A stretch of 46,479 bases of DNA from positions 1 to 46,479 of the forward strand of contig NZ_LATL02000307.1 in assembly GCF_000972705.2 (NCBI RefSeq). The letters run 5' to 3'. Within the stretch, counting starts at the first letter, position 1. Each line of letters starts with the position of its first letter. The notes below the pieces were generated by a model. It made no database searches and was not told the DNA's origin. It saw only the letters and a program-made list of their open reading frames with translations. This DNA is from Limnoraphis robusta CS-951 (lineage in GTDB: Bacteria > Cyanobacteriota > Cyanobacteriia > Cyanobacteriales > Microcoleaceae). The position numbers were made by a program, and so were the translations under genes. Below, one piece after another: positions 24,786-35,200 of the stretch.

Positions 24786-25100
24786 AGGGCAGATTTTGTC
24801 ATTTTCTACGGCTTCAAAAATTTGAGGGGCGAACTCAATGATAGTTCTCATTTTTGAGTGACAACTTGCCCTGAATATTTCGTTTCATCTAATTGAGGGA
24901 AGTTTAAACTTTTTTTTCTGTATTTAGATATAGCTAATTTTGGGGGGAGAAGACAACAGATTTTATCTGTTTTTAATAAATCTTTAAACTTTTCCTAAAA
25001 ACCGGGACTATTTGTGCAGATGTAAAATGGCGTACAGGGTCAATCATCCACCGCTCATCCATTAACTCGGCCTTTTCTCGGGCGAATTTGGGGAGATTGA

Positions 25101-25586
25101 CTAGGGAAAAGAGAGTTGAAAAACCATCCATCCCAGGCTTAAAGCTGTTCCCGTTACAGCAACTAAACTCAAACAAGCTTGTCTTTCATTCCAACCCATT
25201 GTCTGTAACTTTTGACGAGTCCAAGCCAGAAAAACGATCAATAAAATGGCAAAAAACCAAAATACCATCATAATAATAGCCCACAAAGGAGCATTTTTGT
25301 AGGGAAGATAACCCCCTAAAAATAGCGGCCAAGTTTTTCGCAAAACGGCTGTAAAGACAACCATTAACACCCAAGCATTCGCCAGTAAAATCGCTTCTGT
25401 TCCTGATAAAGCTAAATGGAAGGTAACAGCTAATGTTCCCAACCAAACGAAGCGATTTGCCCCAAACGCCGTTAATAGCCAGCCCAAAAGAGTATAGCCC
25501 AATAATAACGCGAAGAAATAAAACCAGACCGTTTTAGGAATTATGAATAATTGTTTCACTCGGAGCAACTCAAAAAAATCAATCAT
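25101..25586 (-). CDS. Hypothetical four-helix membrane protein
   Basis: The 161-residue protein has about four membrane helices (near residues 20-38, 45-60, 70-85, 100-120) and a short C-terminal helix. No family is recognised. Its ATG at 25586 lies 20-60 bp from the Pho-box-like repeat at 25607-25647, and it diverges from pstS. It may thus be phosphate-regulated. Confidence 0.6.
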   Translation of the reverse strand: MIDFFELLRVKQLFIIPKTVWFYFFALLLGYTLLGWLLTAFGANRFVWLGTLAVTFHLALSGTEAILLANAWVLMVVFTAVLRKTWPLFLGGYLPYKNAPLWAIIMMVFWFFAILLIVFLAWTRQKLQTMGWNERQACLSLVAVTGTALSLGWMVFQLSFP

Positions 25587-25606
25587 TGATTAAGCTTTGT
25601 TTAAGA

Positions 25607-25647
25607 GTTTAACTTAAATTAAAATAAGTTTAACATCAGGTTAATTT
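25607..25647. promoter_or_regulatory. Pho-box-like tandem repeat
   Basis: Units GTTTAACTT (25607), AATTAAAAT (25617), GTTTAACAT (25628) and GGTTAATTT (25639) recur every 10-11 bp. Tandem TTAAC-type octamers at 11-bp period are the form of the SphR/PhoB box in cyanobacteria. It lies between a membrane-protein gene and pstS, which supports phosphate control. Confidence 0.6.
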
Positions 25648-25785
25648 TACCAGCTCAGGTACGCAGAGACAAGCATTGACCGGAGAAGTTTAAAAAATTT
25701 AAACACTATAAAAATACTCTCAAAAACTTTGATATAGTTACGCTATCTTTCTAGAAATTTCTATTTTAAAGTTGAGGTTCAAAAC

Positions 25786-26826
25786 ATGATCACTGTAAAT
25801 TCAGCTTGGCAACGAACCCTAACCGCTTCAGTTGCAGTTGTCGCCCTTTCATTCGGTACAATTGGCCAAGCCGTCGCCGTTTCTCTCAAAGGCGCAGGCG
25901 CATCTTTTCCCGCACCCTTGTACAAACGTTATTTTGAGGAATTTAAAAAAAGTACAGGGATTACCGTCAGTTATGATGCAGTCGGAAGCGGCGCCGGAAT
26001 TGAACAATTTATCGCTAATACCGTTGATTTTGGTGGAACAGATGCCCCTCCGAGTCAGTCCGAGATTGATAAAATGTCAAAAGGAGTCGTGCAAGTTCCC
26101 ACCGCAGGCGGCGCTGTCGCTGTTGTCTTTAATTTACCGGGTGTCTCTAACTTGAAACTCCCTCGATCTGCGGTAGCCGAAATCTTCATGGGAAAAATCA
26201 CCCAATGGAATGACCCCAAAATCGCCAAAGCCAATCCGGGAGTGAATTTGCCAAATTTACCGATTAAGCCCGTTGTGCGCGAAGATGGGAGCGGTACGAC
26301 CTATATTTTTACTCGCCACCTCAGCGCAACCAGTCCCCTATTTCAAAAAACGGTTAACGTCTCTCAGCTCCCGAACTGGCCAGGAAGCCCCCTCAAAGGC
26401 CCTCAAAATGCCGGAGTTGCCAACCAAGTCAAACAAACTCAAGGGGCGATTGGTTATGTTCAGGATACTTTCGCCCGTCAAAATAATCTTCCAACCGCTC
26501 AACTGGAAAATTTAGCAGGTCAGTTTGTCGCACCGACTTTTGAAGAAACAACCAAAGCTTTGCAAAGTGTACGGTTTTTGAACGATTTTCGCGCCTCTAA
26601 CCTTCAAGACCCAGAACAAGGTTATCCAATTGTCGGGATTACTTGGATATTGGTTAAGCAAAATTATGATAGCCCAGACAAAGCAAATGCGGTCAAAAAT
26701 ATGGTTAATTGGGTAATGAGCGAAGGTCAAGGCTTAAATCAAAGCTTAGAATATACTCGCATTCCTCAACCTGTAGCCACCAGTGTTGTTGAGATGATAC
26801 AACAAAAAGTTGTTGCCGCGAATTAG
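25786..26826 (+). CDS. pstS: Phosphate ABC transporter substrate-binding protein PstS
   Basis: PstS binds phosphate in the periplasm and delivers it to PstCAB. The 346-residue protein has a signal peptide ending near GQAVAVS, then the phosphate-site motifs GAGASFPAPLYKRYF, GSGAGIEQF, DFGGTDAP and REDGSGTTYIF. No pstC, pstA or pstB follow, so this is a stand-alone copy, as is common in cyanobacteria with several pstS genes. The Pho-like repeat 140 bp upstream suggests induction on phosphate starvation. The ATG at 25786 is preceded by a purine-rich leader. Confidence 0.93.
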   Translation: MITVNSAWQRTLTASVAVVALSFGTIGQAVAVSLKGAGASFPAPLYKRYFEEFKKSTGITVSYDAVGSGAGIEQFIANTVDFGGTDAPPSQSEIDKMSKGVVQVPTAGGAVAVVFNLPGVSNLKLPRSAVAEIFMGKITQWNDPKIAKANPGVNLPNLPIKPVVREDGSGTTYIFTRHLSATSPLFQKTVNVSQLPNWPGSPLKGPQNAGVANQVKQTQGAIGYVQDTFARQNNLPTAQLENLAGQFVAPTFEETTKALQSVRFLNDFRASNLQDPEQGYPIVGITWILVKQNYDSPDKANAVKNMVNWVMSEGQGLNQSLEYTRIPQPVATSVVEMIQQKVVAAN

Positions 26827-26834
26827 TAGGTGAA

Positions 26835-27689
26835 TTAATCTCTCAGTTTGAATGCTTCATCCTGGGCAACTTCTTGATTTCGACGATAAAGAGCGGCTCG
26901 ATTTTGAGCGGTAGCATAGCGGGAAAATTCAGGGGAAACTGCTTCCATTAACTCTGCGGCTTTCTGCCATTTCTCGGCAATTTCTGACCATTCTTGAGCG
27001 GTTTGAGCCACTTCTCCTGCTGTTACCGCTTCTTGAGCGAGTCGAACCGCTTGGGCAAATATTTCTGAGTTCGAGAGTGAGTTTTCAGGAACAGGTGAAG
27101 GTGTAGCAACAGGAGTAGGTGGGGTTTGTACGGGGTTTGAGGTTTGGGTATTGAGCCATTGATAAATAGCAAAACCCACCAATAATGCAGCAATACTCAC
27201 AACCATTCCGCCGACTAAGCCTCGGTTAAATTGTTGATTTTGTTGAATATTATCTGTAGAATTTTGTCTGGGAACAGTCCAAGTCTGGCTGTACAGTTGA
27301 CAGTCTTGAATCATTCCCATGAGTTGTTGCCCAAGGGAAGGCTTTTTGAGGATAATATCTTCGTACCACAACAGTTGACGATTCGGGTTGCGGTTAATCT
27401 CTTCAAACCACAGGAGTTGTTGTGCTTGAAGAATGCGGCTATTAATTCGGACTCGACGAATATAACGGGGTGAAATCGATTCTAAAATTGCTCGGACTCT
27501 GGTTATAATGATCGAGGGTTCGAGTTGTTCCGGTCGTGGAGCTTCACACAACAGTTGCAAAACTCCATCTACAAAAATAGCTCGGGTTTGAATTCCCATT
27601 TCACTTAATTGCTGCTTAAGAATTTGAATAATCGCAACAATATTTTGGGGGTGAGCTTGTTTAGTAATATCATCAGTTAAATTAGACAT
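26835..27689 (-). CDS. Hypothetical protein with one membrane segment
   Basis: The 284-residue protein has a cytoplasmic N-terminal domain of about 150 residues. One membrane helix follows at about residues 158-177 (LVGGMVVSIAALLVGFAIYQ), then a Pro/Thr linker and a C-terminal helical region with AVRLAQEAVTAGEVAQTAQE, resembling a TPR-like pair. Such membrane-anchored helical-repeat proteins are common in cyanobacteria, but I cannot name this one. It is convergent with pstS (8-bp gap) and starts about 130 bp from the regulator at 27821. Confidence 0.62.
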   Translation of the reverse strand: MSNLTDDITKQAHPQNIVAIIQILKQQLSEMGIQTRAIFVDGVLQLLCEAPRPEQLEPSIIITRVRAILESISPRYIRRVRINSRILQAQQLLWFEEINRNPNRQLLWYEDIILKKPSLGQQLMGMIQDCQLYSQTWTVPRQNSTDNIQQNQQFNRGLVGGMVVSIAALLVGFAIYQWLNTQTSNPVQTPPTPVATPSPVPENSLSNSEIFAQAVRLAQEAVTAGEVAQTAQEWSEIAEKWQKAAELMEAVSPEFSRYATAQNRAALYRRNQEVAQDEAFKLRD

Positions 27690-27820
27690 TTTCGTTGGTC
27701 ATTACTCACAAACGAGGAGTTGAACAAGATGATCTTATCGTTTTGATAGACTGTTCGGTAGGAAACATTACACTAGAATAATATTAGCGAATCAGAGAAT
27801 TTAAGGCAATTCACCTAGCT

Positions 27821-28519
27821 ATGAAAATTTTATTGGTGGAAGACGAACCCGATTTAGGAGAAGCGATTAAACGAACCTTGACTCAAAACAGTTATATTGT
27901 TGACTGGGTAATGAATGGTGAACAAGCCTGGGATTATCTCGAAAGTCAATGGACGGATTATACTTTGACCATCTTTGATTGGTTACTCCCTGGACTGTCT
28001 GGACTGAAACTTTGTCAGAAATTGCGACAACAAGGCTGTTCAATTCCCATTTTGATGCTCACCGCCAAAGATACAGAAGCCGATAAAATTTTAGGGTTAG
28101 ATGCGGGAGCTGATGATTATCTCGTAAAACCCTTTGGAATGGGGGAGTTACTCGCCAGATTGAGAGCATTATTACGGCGATCGCCTCAGTTTCAATCTGA
28201 ACAATTAAAACTCGGAAATCTTATTCTTGATTATCGCCTATTTACCCTATCTTGTCAACAGCTTAATGGTGAATTTCAAACCCTCGCCCTAACGAATAAA
28301 GAATTTCAACTGCTTGATCATTTTATGCGACATCCTCAACAAATTATAACGCGCGATCGCCTGTTAAATCAACTCTGGGAAGTGGGATCGGAACCCGAAA
28401 GTAATGTTGTCGCCGCTCAAATTCGCTTACTTCGCCGCAAGCTTGCAGAAATTGGATGTGATGATTATATTGAAACCGTTTATGGACTTGGATATCGTTT
28501 TTCACTCCCTAAAACATGA
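27821..28519 (+). CDS. rppA: OmpR-family response regulator, RppA/CopR-like
   Basis: The 232-residue regulator has a receiver with acidic pocket Glu7-Asp8, phospho-acceptor Asp53 in IFDWLLPG and LVKPF lysine. A winged-helix DNA-binding domain follows, with NKEFQLLDHFMRHPQ and VYGLGYRF. Its stop overlaps the kinase start by ATGA. FDWLLPG and the gene pair resemble Synechocystis RppA/NrsR and CopR, which respond to nickel or copper. The nearby RND pump and the TTTCAT tandem repeats suggest it controls metal efflux. Family-level naming only; the symbol is from memory. Confidence 0.82.
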   Translation: MKILLVEDEPDLGEAIKRTLTQNSYIVDWVMNGEQAWDYLESQWTDYTLTIFDWLLPGLSGLKLCQKLRQQGCSIPILMLTAKDTEADKILGLDAGADDYLVKPFGMGELLARLRALLRRSPQFQSEQLKLGNLILDYRLFTLSCQQLNGEFQTLALTNKEFQLLDHFMRHPQQIITRDRLLNQLWEVGSEPESNVVAAQIRLLRRKLAEIGCDDYIETVYGLGYRFSLPKT

Positions 28520-29889
28520 ACCAAAATCAACTCTTTCAACAAACTCGCTGGCGAATTGCCAGTTGGTATGCGGGAGTCATGGGAATTATTTTAAGTTTAT
28601 CTGGTTTTGGCGTTTATGAAGCGATTTTTCATGCTCATCAAATCACCGTTGAGCGAGAAATTGCTGCCGTCGCTGGAACGTTACATGATAGCCTGGAAAC
28701 TGTTTTGAAAGCCCCTGAACAATTTGAGCCGGATGTTTGGCGAATATTACCCGAGTTATGTGTAATAGAAGCTGAAATTGATTGTACCAAAAATAATCAA
28801 AATCAGCTTTCTCCCCTAAATTCTCATTCTTCTCCTCTCCATCAATATAAAATTATCAGTGGTAATTCTTACTCGGTTCGCCTGTTTAATACGGCGGGAA
28901 ACTTAGTCGCTGTATCGGGTTCACAATTTCCCATATTACCGTTAAAATCGACTTCAGAACCTTGGCAAACTTTAGAAGATAATCCAGGCAATCGTTACTT
29001 ATTTTATTCTACTCCACTCCATACTCGCAATAATCAAATCTGGGGGATGTTAGAATTAGGGCGATCGCTACAAGATTTTGATGAATATTTAACGAACGTT
29101 CGTTTAATTATGGGGTTAGGGTTGCCTTTAACTCTTATAGGTGTTGCAGTTGCCAGTTGGAAATTAGCCGGAATTGCCATGCAGCCTATCTATCAATCTT
29201 ACCAACAAATTCAACAATTTACAGCCGATGCTGCCCATGAATTACGCACCCCTTTAGCCGCCATTCGAGCCACAGTAGAATCGACTTTAAATCTGCAACC
29301 TTTGAGTCAAAATCAAGCCCGAGAAACCTTAGAAGTGATTGAACGACAAAATCATCGTCTTTCTCAATTGGTTCAGGATTTATTATGGCTGTCTCGCCTG
29401 GAACAAAAAACAATATTATCCTCTCAAAATCTCTGTTGTCTTAATGATTTAATCAGCGATACCTCAGAAGAACTCGCCGCCTTAGCAATTGAATTTAAAG
29501 TGACACTGCAAACCCAAAATCGGGTTAAAAAATCAGTTTATGTTCAGGGAAACGAAGCTCAACTTTATCGAGTGATTTTTAATTTAGCTACCAATGGAAT
29601 ACAATATACATTACCCGGTGGCAAAGTTACAATTATTTTAGATAATAGTTTGCATTATGGAATTATTCAAGTTCAAGATACAGGAATCGGCATTCCTCAA
29701 GAAGAACAAAGCAAAATTTTTGACCGATTTTATCGCATAAATAGCGATCGCTCTCGGAGTACAGGAGGATCAGGATTAGGACTCGCCATTGTTCGAGCAA
29801 TTATTCACGCTCATCAGGGTACAATAGAAGTAGAAAGTGACAAAGGAAAAGGAAGTATTTTTACCGTTAAATTACCTTTAAAAAATTGA
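28516..29889 (+). CDS. rppB: Sensor histidine kinase, RppB/CopS-like
   Basis: The 457-residue kinase has an N-terminal membrane helix (about residues 18-36), a periplasmic loop of about 160 residues and a second helix near residues 195-217. The HisKA site is His241 in AADAAHELRTPLAAIR, with N-box NLATNGIQYT, G1 DTGIGIPQ, F-box FDRFYR and G2 GGSGLGLAIV. ASWYAGVMGIILS and HAHQITVEREI match what I recall of RppB-type sensors. The loop ends before an HAMP-like region is evident, so signal coupling may be direct. It is translationally coupled to the regulator. The metal sensed is not readable. Confidence 0.84.
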   Translation: MNQNQLFQQTRWRIASWYAGVMGIILSLSGFGVYEAIFHAHQITVEREIAAVAGTLHDSLETVLKAPEQFEPDVWRILPELCVIEAEIDCTKNNQNQLSPLNSHSSPLHQYKIISGNSYSVRLFNTAGNLVAVSGSQFPILPLKSTSEPWQTLEDNPGNRYLFYSTPLHTRNNQIWGMLELGRSLQDFDEYLTNVRLIMGLGLPLTLIGVAVASWKLAGIAMQPIYQSYQQIQQFTADAAHELRTPLAAIRATVESTLNLQPLSQNQARETLEVIERQNHRLSQLVQDLLWLSRLEQKTILSSQNLCCLNDLISDTSEELAALAIEFKVTLQTQNRVKKSVYVQGNEAQLYRVIFNLATNGIQYTLPGGKVTIILDNSLHYGIIQVQDTGIGIPQEEQSKIFDRFYRINSDRSRSTGGSGLGLAIVRAIIHAHQGTIEVESDKGKGSIFTVKLPLKN

Positions 29890-29899
29890 TATTTACCTT

Positions 29900-29959
29900 G
29901 TAGGGGCGGGTTCCTCATTGATGTATGTGACTTACAAAAAACCTCAATAAACCCGCCCC
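29900..29959. repeat. GTAGGGGCGGGTT element, copy C
   Basis: GTAGGGGCGGGTT (29900-29912) and AACCCGCCCC (29950-29959) bound about 60 bp. The interior TGTATGTGACTTACAAAAAA recurs in copy D immediately after, which makes C and D a tandem pair. Confidence 0.7.
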
Positions 29960-29962
29960 GTC

Positions 29963-30017
29963 TGCGGGTTCCCCATTCATGTATGTGAGTTACAAAAAAC
30001 CTCAATAAACCCGCCCC
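29963..30017. repeat. GTAGGGGCGGGTT element, copy D (decayed left end)
   Basis: A near copy of C with a reduced left terminus (TGCGGGTT) and intact AACCCGCCCC at 30008-30017. TGTATGTGAGTTACAAAAAA in its interior matches copy C with one change. Confidence 0.65.
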
Positions 30018-30110
30018 GAAAAAATGGGGTAGAAACCGGGTTTCTGGTTTGTACCTCATACGAGCGCACACCGCTATATATAAAATCGAAAAAAGGGAAC
30101 GGCGAAGAAA

Positions 30111-30215
30111 GGGGCGGGTTTATATAATTTATTGATGGGAAACATACATTTGTTCGGAACCCGCCCCTACAAAGGGTTTATATAATTTATTGACGGGAAA
30201 TATATATTTGTACAG
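30111..30215. repeat. GTAGGGGCGGGTT element, copy E, plus partial tandem copy
   Basis: GGGGCGGGTTTAT (30111) to AACCCGCCCCTAC (30170) forms a 60-bp unit. A second half-unit GGGTTTATATAATTTATTGA begins at 30175 and fades without the CCCGCCCC end. The 29890-30347 stretch otherwise carries only the promoter of the adaptor gene. Confidence 0.65.
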
Positions 30216-30225
30216 AAAATATAAA

Positions 30226-30242
30226 TTTCATCCTCATTTCAT
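30226..30242 (+). promoter_or_regulatory. TTTCAT tandem repeat upstream of the metal adaptor gene
   Basis: TTTCAT at 30226 and 30237, 11 bp apart, each preceded by A. The same pair is upstream of the lipoprotein gene at 36202. Direct repeats at 11-bp period are the normal binding form of OmpR-family regulators, so the RppA-like protein is the obvious candidate. A TATATT box lies about 20 bp further. Confidence 0.6.
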
Positions 30243-30347
30243 TTTTCTGTGCAATACTCAAGCTATATTTTTAAATTCTGCCAGTGTCAGCATTGCCAAA
30301 GCAGATTTTACTGTTAATATTTTACCCTTATGAGCTAGACAGATATT

Positions 30348-32201
30348 ATGAACCAGCCCTTTTATCTCCTATCATTTTTGAAATCTTCTGGAGTGCTTCT
30401 CAGCCTGATTTTCTTGATGAGTCCGATACCTGTTTTCGCACACGCTGGACATGGAGATGAATTTCATAGTGAGTCTGAAGCGACTACGCCCAGTGGAATT
30501 ACAGTGGATGCTCAAACCCTTCAACGTTTAGGAATTCGCATCGAACCTGTAACACGAGACTTTATGAATATCGGGATAAAAACCACAGGACAAATCGAAA
30601 CTTTACCCCGAAAAACGGTTGAAATCACCTCCCCCTTAGCCGGAAAAGTGATTGAATTATTAGTTGAACCCGGAGATACCGTTTCTCAAGGACAAGTCGT
30701 TGCTGTATTATCCAGTCCAGAGTTAGTTTCATTGCGAGTTGAAGCCCAACAAAATCAAGGCGAAGCCGAAGCCCACCTCAAACAAGCTGAAGCTAATTTA
30801 GAACTCGCCCAACAAAATTATCAACGTCAAAAAAATATCGCCGCCGCCGAAATTGAACAAGCAAATGAGCAATTAAAAGCGGCTCAACTGCGCTACGAAC
30901 GAGATAAAGCCATTGTTGAAAGAGGTGCAGTTGTTGGAGTCACGCGAGAAAATTATCAGCGTCAAATTGAAATCGCTAAAGCCGAAATTGAACAAGCAGA
31001 AACTACTTTAGAAGTCGCCTTAGAAAACTATCAACGAGATGAAGAATTAACGAATGCGGGTGCTTTACCCAGACGTAATTTTTTAGAGTCAAAAGAACGG
31101 TTAGCCAACGCAAAAACTGATCTCGCTCGCGCTCAAAGTCGTCGGGATGTTTTGAGTGCAGATACCGAAGTTAAACAAGCAGAAATAGACTTACCTGTGC
31201 GTGACTTGCGGGAGTCAGAAACGTTACTCGCCGAAGCGGAAGCGCAATTAATTCGAGCGAACCAAAAACGAGAAGTTTTGGAAGCTGAAGCCGAACTTAA
31301 ACGCGCCGCAGCCGAACTTGAAGCCGCAAAATCTAATCTAAATTTGAGCAAAACGACCTATGAAACTAGACTTCAACAGTTAGGAACAGGCGGAAATACT
31401 GAAGGAAAAGTCATCATTACTGCTCCTATTTCGGGAGTTGTTAGTCATCGCGAAATTACCTTAGGTCAATCGGTTGATGATGCAGGTTTACCGTTAATGA
31501 AAATTCAAGATAATAGTCAGGTTTGGGCAACTGCAAATCTTTATGAAAAAGATATCGCTCAAGTGCGTTTAGGGCAGAACGTCAGGCTGAAAGTAGCCAG
31601 TTTACCCGATCAAGTTTTTCAGGGACGTGTGGCTCAAATTTCGCCGTTTGTTGAGGGAGAAACACGGGTGATTTCAGTCCGCGCAGAACTCGAAAATAAA
31701 GACAATTTGCTCAAACCTGGAATGTTTGCTGAGTTGGAATTAATGACAGAAAAAACAGCAAATTCTGTAATCTCGATTCCTGAAAATGCGATTGTAGAAG
31801 CCAACGGAAAAGCCTTGGTTTATGTACAAAATGGTCAAGATTTTACACCCGTAGAAGTAACAGTCGGACAGCAATTTGCCAACCAAGTTGAGATTACCCA
31901 GGGTTTATTTGAAGGCGATAAAATCGTTACCGAAGGATCAATTCAGCTCTATGCCCAATCATTGCGGGGAGGAACTAAAACCGCAGAAAAACAGGAGGAT
32001 GAAACTCATAGCAGCACCCCAGTTAAACCCCAACTTATGGGAATAGAAATGCCTCAAACAGTACCCGGATGGTTAGTGTTTCCGGCGTTTGGGTTAATTG
32101 CTTCAACGGCATTTTGGTTGGGGCGGCGCAGTCAAAACTCATCAGAAAAACAGACAGAAGTTTCAGGAGAAGTTATTGATTCTCTGGTGAATTTAGATTA
32201 A
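30348..32201 (+). CDS. RND efflux periplasmic adaptor, CusB/CopB-like
   Basis: The adaptor links the RND pump to the outer membrane channel. The 617-residue protein has a signal peptide and then a His-rich start AHAGHGDEFHSES. A lipoyl-like half LAGKVIELLVEPGDTVSQGQ follows. Next comes a very long coiled-coil hairpin (about residues 125-345, Glu/Ala/Gln-rich) and the second lipoyl/barrel part with ITAPISGVVSHREITLGQ. A C-terminal membrane helix near residues 578-595 is unusual, since the family is normally lipid-anchored or soluble. The His-rich start suggests metal binding. It is co-directional with the pump, 29 bp away. Confidence 0.86.
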   Translation: MNQPFYLLSFLKSSGVLLSLIFLMSPIPVFAHAGHGDEFHSESEATTPSGITVDAQTLQRLGIRIEPVTRDFMNIGIKTTGQIETLPRKTVEITSPLAGKVIELLVEPGDTVSQGQVVAVLSSPELVSLRVEAQQNQGEAEAHLKQAEANLELAQQNYQRQKNIAAAEIEQANEQLKAAQLRYERDKAIVERGAVVGVTRENYQRQIEIAKAEIEQAETTLEVALENYQRDEELTNAGALPRRNFLESKERLANAKTDLARAQSRRDVLSADTEVKQAEIDLPVRDLRESETLLAEAEAQLIRANQKREVLEAEAELKRAAAELEAAKSNLNLSKTTYETRLQQLGTGGNTEGKVIITAPISGVVSHREITLGQSVDDAGLPLMKIQDNSQVWATANLYEKDIAQVRLGQNVRLKVASLPDQVFQGRVAQISPFVEGETRVISVRAELENKDNLLKPGMFAELELMTEKTANSVISIPENAIVEANGKALVYVQNGQDFTPVEVTVGQQFANQVEITQGLFEGDKIVTEGSIQLYAQSLRGGTKTAEKQEDETHSSTPVKPQLMGIEMPQTVPGWLVFPAFGLIASTAFWLGRRSQNSSEKQTEVSGEVIDSLVNLD

Positions 32202-32230
32202 GTAATGATGAGATTTCTGATACTTGACTT

Positions 32231-35200
32231 ATGCTAGATAATATTTTAAAATGGTCAATAACTCAACGTTGGTTAGTCGTTATTGGTGCAATTATTGTTA
32301 CCATTTGGGGCATTCATACCGTTTCTAATATGCCTTTAGATGTGTTTCCCAACTTTGCACCCCCGCAAGTAGAAATACAAACCGAAGCACCAGGATTAGC
32401 GCCGGAAGAAGTCGAATCTTTGGTGACTTTACCAATAGAAAGTGCAGTCAATGGAACACCCGGTTTAGAAACAGTTCGTTCCGCTTCTGCGGTGGGACTT
32501 TCAGTGGTAAAAGTGACTTTTAATTGGGGAACCGATATTTATCTCGCTCGACAACTGATTACTGAACGTTTACAACAAGCCGCAGAAAAATTACCTGACA
32601 GTGCAGAAACGCCTCAAATTTCTCCCATTTCTTCACCCATTGGCACGATTATTCAATATGCTTTTACCGTCGAACCCGGTGGAAAAACAACCTTAATGGA
32701 TGTGCGACGGTTAGTAGATAGAGACATTACAAACCGTTTATTAGCCGTTCCTGGTGTGACTCAAGTGATTGCTTACGGGGGAGATGTTCGGGAATATCAA
32801 GTATTAGTTAATCCGGCAAAACTACAAGCCTTTGACGTTTCTTTAGAAGACGTGACAACCGCAGCAGAAGCCGCCAATACCAACGCAGCCGGAGGCTTTT
32901 TAATTAGTCCCGATAAAGAGTTAATAATTCGGGGAATTGGACGAATAGAATCAATTCAAGATTTAGAACAATCTGTGATAACGGCTCGTCAGGGTACACC
33001 TGTTTTATTGCGGGATGTTGCTGATGTCAAAATAGGCGAAGCTTTGAAGCGGGGAGATGGTAGTTTAAACGGAGAAAGAGCAGTTGTTGTCATGGTGAAT
33101 AAACAGCCTTTAGCAGACACTCCAAGCGTTACAAAAGCGGTAGAATTGGCAATGGAAGAAGTACAAGCCAGCTTACCCTCTGACGTGAGAGTAACGGTTA
33201 CTTTTCGTCAATCAGACTTCATTGATGCGTCGATAGAAAATGTTAGAGATTCCCTGCGAGATGGGATTATTATTGTTTCAATTATTTTGCTCTTATTTTT
33301 AATGAACTGGCGAACGGCTATCATTACCTTAAGCGCAATTCCCCTGTCTTTATTAATCGGATTAATGATTATGAATTTATTGGGTCAGGGGATTAATACC
33401 ATGACATTAGGCGGGTTAGCGGTTGCCATTGGTTCCGTCGTCGATGACTCCATTGTTGATATGGAGAACTGTTATCGAGGCTTGCGAAAAAATCAACAAT
33501 TAGCAAACCCTAAACATCCCTTTCAAGTCGTTTATGATACGTCAGTTGAAGTTCGAGTTAGTGTAATATTTTCAACCGTTATTATTGGGGTTGTGTTTGC
33601 GCCTATTTTTACTTTAACAGGCGTAGAAGGCAGAATTTTTGCACCGATGGGAGTCGCTTATTTAATTTCGATTTTTGCTTCTACTTTTGTTGCGTTAACC
33701 CTTTCTCCTGCTTTGTGTGCGTTCTTACTGGCTTCCCAACAACTCCCCGAAGATGATACTTGGATTTCTCGATTTTCTCAAAAACTTTATCAACCGTTAT
33801 TAAAGTTTTCCATCAATTTTCCTAAAGTGATTATTTTCACAGCAATTGCTGCTTTTGTTGCGTCCTTAGCTATCTTTCCTGCACTCGGACGAGTGTTTTT
33901 ACCAGAGTTTCAAGAACGCTCTTTAGTGAATGCAATGGTACTCTATCCGGGTGTTTCTTTAGAAATGACAAATCGAGCGGGTTTAGCCATTCAAGATGCA
34001 CTAATAGATGACCCTCATTTTGACTTAATTCAACTGCGTTCAGGACGAGCGCCCGGAGATGCAGATGCCGGAGGCGTAACGTTAGGACATTTAGATGTAG
34101 AACTCAGTGATTTAGGACTAAAAAATCGGGAAGAAAGTATAGAAATACTGCGAGAAGAATTTGCAAAATTACCTGGAGTTGCCCCCAGTATTGGCGGATT
34201 TATTTCTCATCGGATGGATGAGGTTTTATCAGGCGTTAGAAGTGCCATCGCCGTGAAAATATTTGGCTCAGATTTGCAAGAACTTCGCAATTTAGGCGCT
34301 CAGGTTCGAGATGCGATGAGTGAGGTTTCTGGAATTGTTGATTTACAGCTAGAACCACAAGTTCCGATTAAACAAATTCAAATAAAGTTTGACCGTTCCG
34401 CAGCCGCTCGATATGGTTTAACCATTGGAAACTTATCAGAAATTGTCGAAACAGCCCTCAATGGTCGTGTGGTTTCACAAGTGTTAGAAAATCAACAATT
34501 ATTTGATTTAATTGTCTGGTTAAAAGAAGAATATCGCAATAATTTAGACACCATTCGGAATTTATGGGTTGATACCCCAACAGGTTCTAAAATTCCTCTG
34601 GCGCAAGTTGCAAATATTAACTATGGAACTGGCCCCAATACCATCAACCGAGAAAATGTTTCCCGTCTAATTGTTGTTTCTGCGAATGTTTCCGGTCGAG
34701 ATTTAGGCAGCGTTGTCGATGAAATTCAAGAAAAAATCAATCAAGATGTTCATCCTCCAACGGGTTACTTTATTCAATATGGAGGTCAATTTGAATCAGA
34801 AGAACGAGCCAGTCAAAACTTACTGGTTTTTGGAAGTTTAGCGTTAATTGTTATTGCTGTTTTAATGTATTTTGCGGTTAAATCTTTTTCTGCAATGGTG
34901 ATGATTATGCTCAATTTACCTTTAGCCATAACAGGAGGAATATTTTCTGTTGCATTGGGAGGAGGAGTTCTTTCTGTGGCGTCGATGGTTGGCTTTATTA
35001 CGTTGTTTGGTGTCGCTACTCGGAATGGTTTATTATTGGTTGATAACTACAATCAAAAAATTGCCGAAGGAATCCCCATTAAACAGGTCATTTTTGACGG
35101 TTCAACTGAACGTCTAGTAGCAATTTTAATGACCGCTTTTACCTCAGCTTTAGGGATGGTTCCTCTCGCTTTTGGAACGGGAACCGGAAAGGAAATTTTG

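Noticed and set aside
29900..30215. CRISPR-like array
   Set aside because: Units are palindromic, unequal in spacing and few, with similar interiors instead of unique spacers, and no cas genes are near.
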